Source: Bradyrhizobium sp.
GTDB lineage: Bacteria; Pseudomonadota; Alphaproteobacteria; Rhizobiales; Beijerinckiaceae
Assembly (NCBI GenBank): GCA_004799435.1
Contig: SSMV01000002.1
Coordinates: forward strand, 1 to 33,745
Reading direction: 5' to 3'
DNA: 33,745 bases
Shown piece by piece: positions 25,407 through 33,745 of the stretch (position 1 is the stretch's first letter; every line of letters starts with the position of its first letter). The notes beneath the pieces were generated by a model. It was given only the letters and a program-made list of their open reading frames with translations. It was not told the origin of the DNA and searched no databases. Both the position numbers and the translations under genes were made by a program.

Positions 25407-27468
25407 AACCCGGCAGGGTGTAGCGAGAGGCGACCTCCCAGGCGGACTGCGCGTCGGCGAGCGAGATCGCGCCGCCGGCGCCGCGCGCCGCGTCGATCGC
25501 AGCGACAAGCGACGGCGGCCCGGCAAGATCCGCGAGATAGGGGCCGTGGCCGGCGAGCGCCTCGCGGATCGCCGCCAGGGCGGCGCGATCGCCGCCAAGC
25601 CGGACCGCCAGCATCAAGGCGACGACAGGTCGCGGCGCGCTTGAGGCGCGCGAGACGCGATAGGCGTTGAGGAAACGCTTGACCGCGCGCGGGCTTGAAC
25701 CGGCAAGCGGCGCCAGCGCAGCAAGCAGTGCGGTCTCGCCGGGCGAGAAGGGCTCAACGATCGCCGAGCCGCCCGCGTCGGCGTGGCGATGGGCCCGGGT
25801 GACGGCGTTGGAGCCGATGAGCCGCGCGACGAAACGGCCACTGTCGGCGGGAACGAGCGTCGCCACATTGAAGACGATCGGGAAGAGCTTCTCGATGCGT
25901 CGCCGCACGGCGTCGCCTTCGCCCTCAAGACGCGCAAGAAACGCCGGATTGCAGGCGACGGCGCCGACCGAGCCGGGCCCCAGCATCGCATGGGCCGTCT
26001 CCAGCAATTGCGCGGCGGCGGCTGGGGCGAGCGCGTCGAGATTGTCGAAGACGAAGACGAGCCGCTGCGGCGCCGGCGTCGTCGTCGGACTGGAGGCGCT
26101 CATCAGGCGGCCGAGCTGGATAAAGAAGGCATTCGCCGCTTGCCGGGGAGTCTCCGGGCCGCTGGTGAAGATCGGGCCGGGCGCGCGATCGGAACGCCTG
26201 ACGGCGCCGACCCGCTTGGTCGCGGCCTCGGCGTGGCGGGCGGCCGCATCGACCTGCGCATCGAGGGTTGCGACGCGTTGATTGAGTCGCGCCGAACTGA
26301 GATCGAGCTCACGACGCCGGTCGCGCAGATCCTGGGTGAGCAGGCTTTGCCCGCGCAACAGCATTGCGGCGAAAGCGAAGGCGCGCCAGAGGTTGATCGC
26401 CAGAGCGACGAAGCCGACGATCGTCAGCCCTTCTTCGAGGCCGGCGAGCCATGCGTCATGCGCGGCGAGCCAGTCGGCGAAGGGCGCAAGAAACGTCGCC
26501 AATCCGCGCAGGCCCTCGCCAGCCGATCCGCGCGCCTCGCCAAGCGCGAAAGCAAGCAGGAAGGCGACGAAGGCGAGCGTCAGCCAACGGAACTGGCCGC
26601 GATAGGCCCAGATGGCGCGCAGGAAGACGCTGGCCCGGGCGGCGGGACCGGCGGCGTCGAAATCGCGCACCAGATGGCGATAGTTGAGCGCCGGGTCGCC
26701 TTCGGCGAGATCGAACTGGCGCAGCCGCGTGTCGATCGCGCTGCGCTTGGCGCGAATATAGCCGTCGACCCGCGAACCGGGGGTTTCGTAGAGCAGCGCC
26801 TCGGTGAGGCGCGCGCGCTTGGCTTCGACTTCGTCGCGCGACGCCCTTTCGGTTTCCAGGCGCCGGACGGCTTCGTCGTGACGCTCTGCGGCGGCGGTGG
26901 CGGCGCGCAGCGGGTCGGCGCCGGCATGGGCCGCCTCGTCGGCGAGTGCGGCGTAATTGACGCCGTCGCGATCGCGCTCAAGCGCGGCGAAGGCGGCTGA
27001 AGCGATCGCGCTCGCCGGATCGTCGGCAACGCTGGCCGCGTCGATCGTCGCCACCACGATGTTGGAAACGAAAGGACTGCCGGAGGTCCGCGCCGCGGCG
27101 GCGGCCAGCGTCTCAACATTCTCGCGCCATCGGCGCAGCGCGAAGCTCGCCCCCGAGCCCGATGGTCCGAGGAAGCCGATCAGGAACGGCGACTGGGCGT
27201 CAATCGCCAAGCAAAGCTCGGCGAGCGGCCAGGTCGCTTCGCCAGCGTTCAGCAGATCGGCATTGGCGGTTGAATCGGCGTAGAGCAGCGGTTCGCGCGG
27301 CGCAGCAGCGGGCGCCGAGGAGACGGGCGGCTCGATCGCGACCGGCGGAGCGGCGAAGACTGCCTCCACGGTCTCCAGCGGCGTCGCGGCGACAACCGGG
27401 ACGACGGGCGCTTCGCTATGGTCGGGAAAGAGCCGGGCCAGCCGATCGTCAATCTTGCTCTCACTCAA
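25405..27468 (-). CDS. KAP-family P-loop protein with degraded Walker A, membrane-anchored
   Basis: A 687 aa protein. The start is TTG 27468, supported by GGAGG 5 nt before it. N-terminal Pro/Ala-rich linker (20-60), then IGFLGPSGSGASFALRRW: a Walker A shape in which the Lys before Ser is Ala107. The middle holds two hydrophobic segments (WLTLAFVAFLLAFALGEA; TIVGFVALAINLWRAFAFAA) and a coiled coil. Walker B-like RLVFVFDNLDAL and the C-terminal SPRAVKRFLNAYR signature are those of KAP NTPases. KAP proteins are membrane-linked ATPases with two or four TM segments inserted in the P-loop domain; some act in anti-phage or signalling roles. Loss of the lysine suggests weak or no ATP hydrolysis. Role unknown. 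Confidence 0.75.
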   Translation of the reverse strand: MSESKIDDRLARLFPDHSEAPVVPVVAATPLETVEAVFAAPPVAIEPPVSSAPAAAPREPLLYADSTANADLLNAGEATWPLAELCLAIDAQSPFLIGFLGPSGSGASFALRRWRENVETLAAAAARTSGSPFVSNIVVATIDAASVADDPASAIASAAFAALERDRDGVNYAALADEAAHAGADPLRAATAAAERHDEAVRRLETERASRDEVEAKRARLTEALLYETPGSRVDGYIRAKRSAIDTRLRQFDLAEGDPALNYRHLVRDFDAAGPAARASVFLRAIWAYRGQFRWLTLAFVAFLLAFALGEARGSAGEGLRGLATFLAPFADWLAAHDAWLAGLEEGLTIVGFVALAINLWRAFAFAAMLLRGQSLLTQDLRDRRRELDLSSARLNQRVATLDAQVDAAARHAEAATKRVGAVRRSDRAPGPIFTSGPETPRQAANAFFIQLGRLMSASSPTTTPAPQRLVFVFDNLDALAPAAAAQLLETAHAMLGPGSVGAVACNPAFLARLEGEGDAVRRRIEKLFPIVFNVATLVPADSGRFVARLIGSNAVTRAHRHADAGGSAIVEPFSPGETALLAALAPLAGSSPRAVKRFLNAYRVSRASSAPRPVVALMLAVRLGGDRAALAAIREALAGHGPYLADLAGPPSLVAAIDAARGAGGAISLADAQSAWEVASRYTLPG

Positions 27469-27606
27469 AGCAGCCTCCGTCGACCCTGCGGCGGCGCGCC
27501 GACGATCGGCTCGGCGATCCCACCCGGCGCGCGGATTTGACCGCGCTATTCTTCTAGGTCAAGCCCAAAGCGTCGATATGACGCCGCGATTCAAGAAACG
27601 ACTCTG

Positions 27607-27981
27607 TCAAGAAACGGCCTTCCGCCCAGGAGCGCCGACCAACAAACGACGCGCCTGCGCGACGCTTGCCTGTTTGGGTAATTTTTCCGCGATGCCATAG
27701 ACGCGCTGGCGGCGATCGATCTCGGCAAAGACGTCGTCGGGCGCGATGCCGCATTCGGCCCAGATGACGGCGAGCTGATAAAGCACGTCGGCGCTTTCCA
27801 GGATCGCCGCTTCGCGATTCATCTGCACCGCGTCGAGACCGACCTCGATCGCTTCCTCGATCAGCTTCTTGGCCATTTTCTGCACGCCGTCGCGAAACAG
27901 CTTGGCGGTGCGCGAAATCGACGGGTCGCGCCCTCGGGCGGCGACCACGGAAGCGTAGAGGCGTTCGAGCGAATCACTCAT
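27607..27981 (-). CDS. hisE: Phosphoribosyl-ATP pyrophosphohydrolase (HisE-type)
   Basis: A 124 aa all-alpha pyrophosphohydrolase: SLERLYASVVAARGRDPSIS, TAKLFRDGVQKMAKKLIEEA with the Mg-binding EE.IE motif, and REAAILESADVLYQL with E..D. HisE hydrolyses PRATP to PRAMP in the second step of His synthesis. It is slightly longer than stand-alone HisE (about 105-110 aa) because of the C-terminal YGIAEKLPKQASVAQARRL tail. ATG 27981 fits the family start; the frame is open for nine more codons. It follows purQ by 64 bp, away from other his genes. A MazG-like house-cleaning role is an alternative. Confidence 0.8.
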   Translation of the reverse strand: MSDSLERLYASVVAARGRDPSISRTAKLFRDGVQKMAKKLIEEAIEVGLDAVQMNREAAILESADVLYQLAVIWAECGIAPDDVFAEIDRRQRVYGIAEKLPKQASVAQARRLLVGAPGRKAVS

Positions 27982-28045
27982 TCGGCGTAAAATCCGTCCG
28001 ACAGACATTGTGCAACGGAGACGGCGACATCAAGGCGGACCGAGG

Positions 28046-28741
28046 TCAGGCCGCCAGGCCATCGAACATGCCCCTGCCGTCGATTCCACCGACCAGCGGG
28101 TCGATGAGATTCTCAGGGTGCGGCATTAGGCCGAGCACATTGAAGCGCGCGCTATAGACGCCGGCGATGGCGTTGATCGAGCCGTTCGGATTGGCTTCGC
28201 CGCCCACCGCGCCGGCAGCGTCGCAATAGCGAAATGCGACCCGGCCGTCGCGCTCAAGCTCGGCAAGCCCGGCGGGGTCGATGGTGAAATTGCCTTCGCC
28301 ATGAGCAATCGCGACCTTGACGATCTGGCCCGCCCGATAGCGCCGCGCGAAAGGCGTCGCAGCGTTCTCGACGCGCAGATGCTGCATGCGGCAGACGAAG
28401 CGGCGGCGCGCGTTGCGCATCAACACGCCGGGCAGCAGCCCGGCCTCGCACAGGATCTGGAACCCGTTGCAGACGCCGAGCGTCAGCCCGCCGCGCTCAG
28501 CGTGAGCCCTGACGGCGTCCATGATATGGGCGCGCGCGGCGATAGCGCCGCAACGCAGATAGTCGCCATAGGAGAAGCCGCCCGGCAACACGACCAGATC
28601 CGTGCCCGGCGGCAATTGACGGTCAGCGTGCCAGGCGAAGGCCGGCGCCTCGCCGCTCGCCTGACGTAGCGCGCGGGCGATGTCGCCTTCGCGGTTGGAG
28701 CCGGGAAAGACAACGACCGCGGTGCGCAGCGGCTTACTCAT
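28046..28741 (-). CDS. purQ: Phosphoribosylformylglycinamidine synthase subunit I (glutaminase)
   Basis: A 231 aa class I glutamine amidotransferase. VVFPGSNREGD is the oxyanion/PurQ start, LPGGFSYGDYLRCGAIAA is diagnostic of PurQ, nucleophile C91 sits in LGVCNGFQIL, and the His/Glu pair is H208/E210 in LMPHPENLI. It supplies ammonia to PurL for FGAM formation in purine synthesis, with PurS as bridging subunit. ATG 28741 overlaps the end of purS by 8 bp. PurL is not in the window and does not follow it. Confidence 0.95.
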   Translation of the reverse strand: MSKPLRTAVVVFPGSNREGDIARALRQASGEAPAFAWHADRQLPPGTDLVVLPGGFSYGDYLRCGAIAARAHIMDAVRAHAERGGLTLGVCNGFQILCEAGLLPGVLMRNARRRFVCRMQHLRVENAATPFARRYRAGQIVKVAIAHGEGNFTIDPAGLAELERDGRVAFRYCDAAGAVGGEANPNGSINAIAGVYSARFNVLGLMPHPENLIDPLVGGIDGRGMFDGLAA

Positions 28742-28973
28742 AGGCCACCGCGTAATCTTCGACGATGGTGTTGGCCAGCAGCTTTTCGCAAGCCTGCGAG
28801 AGCTGGCGCTGCGCGGCGGCCTGGTCGCCGGCGTCGAGCTCAATATCGAAGACCTTGCCCTGCCGGACCTTGGCGACGCCGTCGATGCCGAGCGCCTTCA
28901 GCGCGCCTTCGATCGCTTTGCCCTGCGGATCGAGAACGCCCGACTTCAGGGTGACGGTGACGCGCGCTTTCAT
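28734..28973 (-). CDS. purS: Phosphoribosylformylglycinamidine synthase subunit PurS
   Basis: A 79 aa PurS: MKARVTVTLKSGVLDPQGKA, IEGALKALGI, VRQGKVFDIEL and CEKLLANTIVEDYAV, all family-typical. It forms the complex with PurQ and the small-type PurL. The start at ATG 28973 gives the normal length; ten further codons upstream are open but unlike the family. It is 26 bp after ptsN and overlaps purQ by 8 bp. Confidence 0.95.
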   Translation of the reverse strand: MKARVTVTLKSGVLDPQGKAIEGALKALGIDGVAKVRQGKVFDIELDAGDQAAAQRQLSQACEKLLANTIVEDYAVAYE

Positions 28974-28999
28974 CTCTGTCCCTTGCCTCGAGAAATTCG

Positions 29000-29464
29000 T
29001 CACGCCGCGTTGGAGGCCGGCGTCAGCGTCAGCAGCGAATAAATCGCCGAAGCGTCGCGCGTCGCCCGCAACTGCGCCGCCAGATCGGGCGCTCGCAAAA
29101 CGCGGGCGATCGTCGCCAGCGCCTTGAGATGATCGGCGCCTGCCGCTTCCGGCGCCAGCAAAAGGAAGATCAGGTCGACCGGCATGCCGTCAAGCGCCTC
29201 GAAGTCGATCGCGCGTTCGAGACGGGCAAAGATGCCGAAGATGCGCGTGCATTTGGCGAGCTTGCCATGCGGAATGGCGATGCCGTCGCCGACCCCGGTC
29301 GAGCCCAGGCGCTCGCGCTGCAGGAGCACGTCGAAAATCTCGCGCGCCGGCAGGCCGGAGAGCTGCGCGGCGCGCTCGCTCATCTCCTGTATCGCCTGTT
29401 TCTTGCCGTTGACGCGTAGCGCGGAAAAGATCGCGTCGGGCGAAAGGATGTCGGTCAGAGCCAT
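29000..29464 (-). CDS. ptsN: PTS IIA-like nitrogen regulatory protein
   Basis: A 154 aa EIIA(Ntr) with the phosphorylatable H66 in GIAIPHGKL, LGSTGVGDG before it, IDFEALDGMPVDLIFLLLAP and HLKALATIARVLR after. It is the terminal acceptor of the PtsP-PtsO phosphorelay and tunes K+ transport, nitrogen and carbon metabolism. Position right after hpf and two genes after rpoN is the classic order in alpha- and gammaproteobacteria. ATG 29464 gives the usual length (the frame is open further upstream). Confidence 0.95.
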   Translation of the reverse strand: MALTDILSPDAIFSALRVNGKKQAIQEMSERAAQLSGLPAREIFDVLLQRERLGSTGVGDGIAIPHGKLAKCTRIFGIFARLERAIDFEALDGMPVDLIFLLLAPEAAGADHLKALATIARVLRAPDLAAQLRATRDASAIYSLLTLTPASNAA

Positions 29465-29507
29465 AGATCGCTCGGAAAGGGGGAAGCCGGCGGGTCGCGT
29501 CGGCGAA

Positions 29508-30077
29508 CTAATGCGGATCGAGCCAACCGATCGCGCCGTCGGCGCGACGGTAGACAATGTTCACGCGCGCGCTGCCGGCGTGTTGAAAGACAACCAGCGG
29601 CGCGCCGCCGAGATCGAGCTCGGCGACCGCCGAGGCGACGGACAGGCTCTTGAGCGGTCGCGAACCTTCGGCCACCACGACAGGCTTATAGTCCTCGACG
29701 ACGTCCTCGGCCTCATCCGGCGCCTCGATCTTGTAGCCGACGATCTGCATCGCGGAATCGTCGCTCTCGCTCTCGCTCGAGGCGCTGCGCGCCTTGAGGC
29801 GGGTCTTGTAGCGGCGAAGGCGCCGCTCGATCTTGTCGAGCGCCGCTTCAAAACTGACATAGGGCTCCTGGGCCTTGCCCTCGGCCTGGAGATCGACGCC
29901 CGAACTTAAATGCAGCGCGCAGTCGGCGCGAAAGCCGGAGCCTTCGCGCGAGATGACGACATGGCCGCTGACGCGCCCGTCATGATGGCGCGCCATGATG
30001 GCTTCGATTTTTTCCAGAACATGCGCGCGCAGCGATTCGCCGATGTCGAGATTCTTGCCGGACACTCTCAGGGGCAT
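29508..30077 (-). CDS. hpf: Long-form ribosome hibernation promoting factor
   Basis: A 189 aa long HPF. N-terminal beta-alpha domain: LRVSGKNLDIGESLRAHVLE, GHVVISREG, YVSFEAALDKIERRLRRYKT, which binds the 30S decoding/tRNA channel. Acidic linker (SSESESDD; DEAEDVVED), then the C-terminal dimerisation domain: VVVAEGSRPLKSLSVASAVA, LVVFQHAGSARVNIVYRR. Two-domain HPF joins two 70S into inactive 100S particles in stationary phase. ATG 30077. It lies 43 bp before ptsN and 257 bp after rpoN, so it may have its own promoter in that gap. Confidence 0.94.
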   Translation of the reverse strand: MPLRVSGKNLDIGESLRAHVLEKIEAIMARHHDGRVSGHVVISREGSGFRADCALHLSSGVDLQAEGKAQEPYVSFEAALDKIERRLRRYKTRLKARSASSESESDDSAMQIVGYKIEAPDEAEDVVEDYKPVVVAEGSRPLKSLSVASAVAELDLGGAPLVVFQHAGSARVNIVYRRADGAIGWLDPH

Positions 30078-30334
30078 CGATCCGCGGGCCTCTCTTGACC
30101 ATTCCAAGTCTTGATCGATTCAAGTCCATCCCGCGGCCATCTTCTGCCTCGCGCCGTCGGGATGTTCGACTAGTTTCTTGATGCTCGATCGGTCTCTTGG
30201 CGCCCTATCCGCAACGTCTGGAATCGCGCCAGCCATGCTTCGCTTGGTTCGCGCGCGTAGCGTTAGAAGCCTCTCCGGGCGAAGTCAATCTTGCACGTTG
30301 GTCCCGCGCGACCGCGCCGGGAAGCGTTTGCAGA

Positions 30335-31906
30335 TTAGAGACTTAGAGGCTCCGCCGACGCGCCGATCGGACGCAGGTCGCCCATTTTGACCCGGCGGCG
30401 TTCCACCGAGGAGGGAATGCGCAGACTGTCGCGGTATTTTGCGACGGTGCGTCGCGCGACGACAATGTCGGCCTTGCGCAAACGCGTAACGATGACGTCG
30501 TCCGACAGGATCTCCGCGGGGTTCTCGGCGTCGATCATCTGCTTGATGCGGAAGCGCACCGACTCGGCGGAATGCGCCTGGGCAGGCCCGCTCGCCACTG
30601 ACGCGATCGAGGTTGTGAAGAAATATTTCATCTCGAACAAGCCGCGCGGCGTCTGAATGAATTTGTTCGATGTGGCGCGCGAGACGGTCGATTCATGGAC
30701 GCCGATCGCGTCGGCGACCGCTTTCAGATTGAGCGGCCGCAAGCCCGCAACGCCCTGAATGAAAAAACTGTCCTGGCGACGCACGATCTCGGACGCAACA
30801 TTGAGGATGGTTCTTGCGCGCTGCTCGAGACTCTTGGTCAGCCAATTCGCCGTCTGCAAATTGGCTGAGATGAATTGCTTGTCCTCGTCGCGCGTCGCGC
30901 CGCGCTTGATTCGCGCCGCATAGGTCTCGTTGACCAGAACGCGCGGCAACGCGTCGCTGTTGAGTTCGATGCGCCAGGAATGGTCCGGCGCGGCGGTGAC
31001 GAAGACGTCGGGGATCGCCGGGGGCTCGGGCGGCGCGCCGAAACTGCGGGCGGGCTTGGGATCGAGACGGCGGATCTCGCCGATCATATCGGCGATGTCG
31101 GCGTCGTCGACGCCGCAAGCGCGCCTGAGCGTTGCGAAGTCGCGCCGCGCCAGGGCCGGCAGATTGGCGATCAGCCCCTGCATCGCCGGGTCGTAGCGAT
31201 CGCGCTCGATGAGCTGCAGCGCCAGACATTCGGCGAGGTCGCGGGCGAAGACGCCGGTCGGCTCGAGGCCATGCAACAACGTCAATACAGCCTCGACGCG
31301 CGCGAGCGGCGCGCCGATCCGCTGCGCGATCTCGTCGAGCGGGGCGCTGAGATAGCCGGCCTCGTCGAGCGCGTCGATCAAAGCCGCGGCGATCATGCGG
31401 TCGCTCGGATCCTGCACGACCATCATCGCCTGACGGGTGAGATGTTCGGAAAAGCTGATGGTCTGCGCCACATAGGCGGCAAGATCGGGCGCCGCTTCAT
31501 CGCCGCCGCGTCCCGTCGCGCCGCTCCAGGCGCTCGACGACAGGCCCTGACCCTCGTCGGTTGCAGCGGCTGGCGCGGAGGTCGGGCGCTCAAGTTCGAA
31601 GGCGTTGTCGATTTCCGTGCCGAGATTGCGCGCCAGAGCTTCCGGGTCGGACTCCAGCGATTCGGAAGCCCAGTCCCCCGGCTCGGCGGTCGCCGGGGCG
31701 GCTTCGACCTCGTGGGATTCGCCGGCCGGATCGTGGGCGGGAAGCTCATCCGCCCGTTCGAGCAAAGGGTTGCGCTCCAGCTCGGCTTCGATAAAGGCCG
31801 ACAGTTCCGCGTTGGGCATCTGCAGCAATTTGATCGCCTGCAGGAGCTGCGGCGTCAGGACCATGGACTGGCCCTGTCGCATCGCGAGTCTATTCGCCAA
31901 CGCCAT
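30335..31906 (-). CDS. rpoN: RNA polymerase sigma-54 factor
   Basis: A 523 aa sigma-54. Region I: LANRLAMRQGQSMVLTPQLL and QAIKLLQMPNAELSAFIEAE; an acidic region II (residues about 60-130); the core-binding domain with LEPTGVFARDLAECL; the helix-turn-helix LKAVADAIGVHESTVSRAT; and the RpoN box ARRTVAKYRDSLRIPSS that reads the -24 element. It directs nitrogen and other enhancer-dependent genes. ATG 31906 is the standard start; the frame is open for 56 further codons without similarity. It is divergent from ahcY. Confidence 0.97.
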   Translation of the reverse strand: MALANRLAMRQGQSMVLTPQLLQAIKLLQMPNAELSAFIEAELERNPLLERADELPAHDPAGESHEVEAAPATAEPGDWASESLESDPEALARNLGTEIDNAFELERPTSAPAAATDEGQGLSSSAWSGATGRGGDEAAPDLAAYVAQTISFSEHLTRQAMMVVQDPSDRMIAAALIDALDEAGYLSAPLDEIAQRIGAPLARVEAVLTLLHGLEPTGVFARDLAECLALQLIERDRYDPAMQGLIANLPALARRDFATLRRACGVDDADIADMIGEIRRLDPKPARSFGAPPEPPAIPDVFVTAAPDHSWRIELNSDALPRVLVNETYAARIKRGATRDEDKQFISANLQTANWLTKSLEQRARTILNVASEIVRRQDSFFIQGVAGLRPLNLKAVADAIGVHESTVSRATSNKFIQTPRGLFEMKYFFTTSIASVASGPAQAHSAESVRFRIKQMIDAENPAEILSDDVIVTRLRKADIVVARRTVAKYRDSLRIPSSVERRRVKMGDLRPIGASAEPLSL

Positions 31907-32074
31907 TCCCACCCACCAGCCGCTTGACGCCCCACGCTCGCCCGCTTTACGGCGCGTTTCTTGCTTATAGCATGTGTCGGCGCGGCGGCGACAAGGCCCG
32001 GCGCCTATCCCCTGAGCAAAGTTAATTTCGCCGAGCGCCTCGGCGCGCGCAGAATTCGCGACTTTCGGGCTCAT

Positions 32075-32098
32075 ATAAAGATTTGCTTATATCTTTAT
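32075..32098 (+). promoter_or_regulatory. AT-rich palindrome upstream of ahcY, ArsR-family (SahR-like) operator candidate
   Basis: ATAAAGAT and ATCTTTAT form a perfect 8-bp inverted repeat with an 8-nt spacer, in a run of AT-rich sequence unlike its surroundings. It lies 66 bp before the ahcY start. SahR, an ArsR-type regulator responsive to S-adenosylhomocysteine, controls ahcY in many proteobacteria, and the site's shape fits. The assignment is inference; the palindrome is seen. Confidence 0.5.
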
Positions 32099-32163
32099 TG
32101 CGATTTGCGGGCGGATTTGCTAAGCGACCCGCCATACTCGCAACCCGCAGGAATATCCCCGCC

Positions 32164-33567
32164 ATGAGCAAAGCCGCCGATTACGCCGTCGCCGATCTGG
32201 GCCTTGCCGCATATGGGCGGAAGGAAATTTCGATCGCCGAGACCGAAATGCCCGGTCTGATGGCGACCCGCGCCGAATTCGCGGTCAGCCAGCCGCTGCG
32301 CGGCGCCCGGGTCGCCGGCTCGCTGCATATGACGATCCAGACCGCGGTGCTGATCGAGACGCTGAAAGCGCTCGGCGCCGACGTGCGCTGGGCTTCTTGC
32401 AACATCTATTCGACGCAGGATCACGCCGCGGCGGCGATCGCCGCTTCCGGCACGCCGGTCTTCGCGGTCAAGGGTGAGAGCCTCACGGATTATTGGGACT
32501 ACACCCATCGCATCTTCGAATGGGCCGACGGCGGTTGTCCGAACATGATCCTCGACGACGGCGGCGACGCGACGTTGCTGATCCATCTCGGCCTGCGCGC
32601 CGAAAAGGGCGACACCGGTTTTCTCGACAAGGCGACCAACGAGGAAGAGGAAGTTCTCTTCGCTTCGATCAAGAGCCGCCTCAAGGCGAAGCCGGGCTGG
32701 TACGCCAAGAACGCCACGGCGATCCGCGGCGTGACCGAGGAGACGACGACCGGCGTGCATCGCCTTTACATCATGGCGAAAGAGGGCCGCCTGCTGTGGC
32801 CGGCGATCAACGTCAATGACAGCGTCACCAAGTCGAAATTCGACAATCTCTATGGCTGCCGCGAGTCGCTGGTCGATGGCATCCGTCGCGGCACCGACGT
32901 GATGATGGCGGGCAAAGTGGCGATGGTCGCCGGCTTCGGCGACGTCGGCAAAGGCTCGGCGGCCTCGCTACGCAACGCCGGCTGTCGCGTCATCGTCTCC
33001 GAAGTCGATCCGATCTGCGCGCTGCAGGCGGCGATGGAGGGCTATGAAGTCACGACGATGGAGGAGGCCGCGCCGCGCGCCGATATTTTCGTCACCTGCA
33101 CCGGCAATGTCGACGTCATCACCCTCGATCATATGCGAGCGATGAAAGACCGGGCCATCGTCTGCAACATCGGCCATTTCGATTCCGAGATTCAGGTCGC
33201 GAGCCTGCGCAATTTCAAGTGGAACAACGTCAAGCCGCAGGTCGACGAAATCGAATTTCCCGACAGCAAGCGCATCATCCTGCTCTCCGAGGGTCGGCTG
33301 GTGAATCTCGGCAATGCGACCGGCCATCCCTCCTTCGTCATGTCGGCCTCTTTCACCAATCAGACGCTGGCGCAGATCGAGCTTTTCACCAAGCCCGGCC
33401 AATATGACAAGCAGGTCTATACGCTGCCCAAGCATCTCGACGAGAAGGTCGCGTCGCTCCATCTCGCCAAGGTCGGCGCCAAGCTGACCAAGCTGACCGA
33501 CGCGCAGGCGACCTATCTCGGCGTCGCCCAGCAGGGGCCGTTCAAGAGCGAGCAATATCGCTACTGA
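32164..33567 (+). CDS. ahcY: Adenosylhomocysteinase
   Basis: A 467 aa enzyme hydrolysing S-adenosylhomocysteine to adenosine and homocysteine, keeping methyltransferases active. Seen: [59 protein letters not shown], the NAD loop [27 protein letters not shown], and the C-terminal KSEQYRY, where the Lys/Tyr contact NAD of the neighbouring subunit. Length and all marks are normal. ATG 32164 is chosen over the open upstream frame because it starts the conserved block. Followed directly by the inverted repeat. Confidence 0.97.
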   Translation: MSKAADYAVADLGLAAYGRKEISIAETEMPGLMATRAEFAVSQPLRGARVAGSLHMTIQTAVLIETLKALGADVRWASCNIYSTQDHAAAAIAASGTPVFAVKGESLTDYWDYTHRIFEWADGGCPNMILDDGGDATLLIHLGLRAEKGDTGFLDKATNEEEEVLFASIKSRLKAKPGWYAKNATAIRGVTEETTTGVHRLYIMAKEGRLLWPAINVNDSVTKSKFDNLYGCRESLVDGIRRGTDVMMAGKVAMVAGFGDVGKGSAASLRNAGCRVIVSEVDPICALQAAMEGYEVTTMEEAAPRADIFVTCTGNVDVITLDHMRAMKDRAIVCNIGHFDSEIQVASLRNFKWNNVKPQVDEIEFPDSKRIILLSEGRLVNLGNATGHPSFVMSASFTNQTLAQIELFTKPGQYDKQVYTLPKHLDEKVASLHLAKVGAKLTKLTDAQATYLGVAQQGPFKSEQYRY

Positions 33568-33582
33568 CTACGTCTCTGTGCC

Positions 33583-33712
33583 CGTCATGGCCGGGCTTGA
33601 CCCGGCCATCCACGTCTCGACGCGTTATGCTCGTTTGCGAAAGAAGAACGCGCCGTCAGACGGCCATTCCGCCCAGCGCACATGGATGGCCGGGTCAAGC
33701 CCGGCCATGACG
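33583..33712. repeat. Perfect 30-bp inverted repeat (REP-like), 70-bp spacer
   Basis: The left arm (33583-33612) and right arm (33683-33712) are exact reverse complements. Each arm contains its own hairpin, ATGGCCGGG / CCCGGCCAT with a CTTGA or TCAAG loop. This type of sequence is scattered in Hyphomicrobiales genomes as small palindromic elements. The 70-bp spacer has no open frame of note. It may serve as terminator for ahcY. Confidence 0.75.
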
Positions 33713-33745
33713 CGGTGACGGCGCGAAACGAGACTCGACGCGCCG

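Noticed and set aside
31907..32163. SAM or SAH riboswitch upstream of ahcY
   Set aside because: I see an AT-rich palindrome but no stem arrangement or conserved core of a known SAM/SAH riboswitch class.

Overview
The window reads as chromosomal DNA of a GC-rich alphaproteobacterium, most likely Hyphomicrobiales (Rhizobiales). The evidence is the rpoN-hpf-ptsN order, a 16S-tail-like Shine-Dalgarno with the alphaproteobacterial sequence, and a 'catggccgggcttgacccgg' palindromic repeat of a kind I associate with Bradyrhizobium-like genomes. I cannot name the genus from sequence alone. Gene density is high and gaps are short.

Left region (1-7853) is the unusual part. It looks like a peptide-modification (RiPP-like) locus I cannot match to a described class. 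Three tandem genes encode 71-72 aa peptides with a near-identical leader, a hydrophobic stretch ending in an AxA site, and a short C-terminal core with two Cys around a constant N-M-L-H-S-G. Upstream are a PqqD-like peptide-binding protein and an HPr-kinase-like P-loop protein whose genes overlap. Around them are four glycosyltransferases: an Anp1-like GT62 (cut by the window edge), an Mnn1-like GT71, a GT4, and a GT2 with a TPR-like C-terminus as in SunS-type S-glycosyltransferases. An NTP_transf_5-type nucleotidyltransferase closes the locus. The inferred theme is ribosomally made, probably exported, possibly glycosylated or phosphorylated peptides. No cyclase, protease or transporter is visible, but the locus continues to the left.

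Middle region (8133-15952) is mostly housekeeping: an L,D-transpeptidase, moaA, the monothiol glutaredoxin grxD, glmM, a compact small-ORF transcription unit with a 16-nt anti-16S Shine-Dalgarno and a strong terminator, an ArsB/NhaD-like ion transporter, a secreted dienelactone-hydrolase-like protein, a Tat-signal protein-isoaspartate methyltransferase, an SDR with a non-canonical active site, and tRNA-Gly(GCC).

Region 16132-25379 is a complete four-gene MdtABC-type RND efflux operon with an outer-membrane lipoprotein; the last three genes overlap by 4 bp. The MdtC-like pump carries an Ala/Ser-rich insertion.

Right region: a minus-strand block runs rpoN, hpf, ptsN, purS, purQ, hisE and then a KAP-type membrane P-loop protein with a degraded Walker A. 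Divergent from rpoN is ahcY, behind an AT-rich palindrome that resembles an ArsR-family operator. The window ends with a perfect 30-bp inverted repeat.
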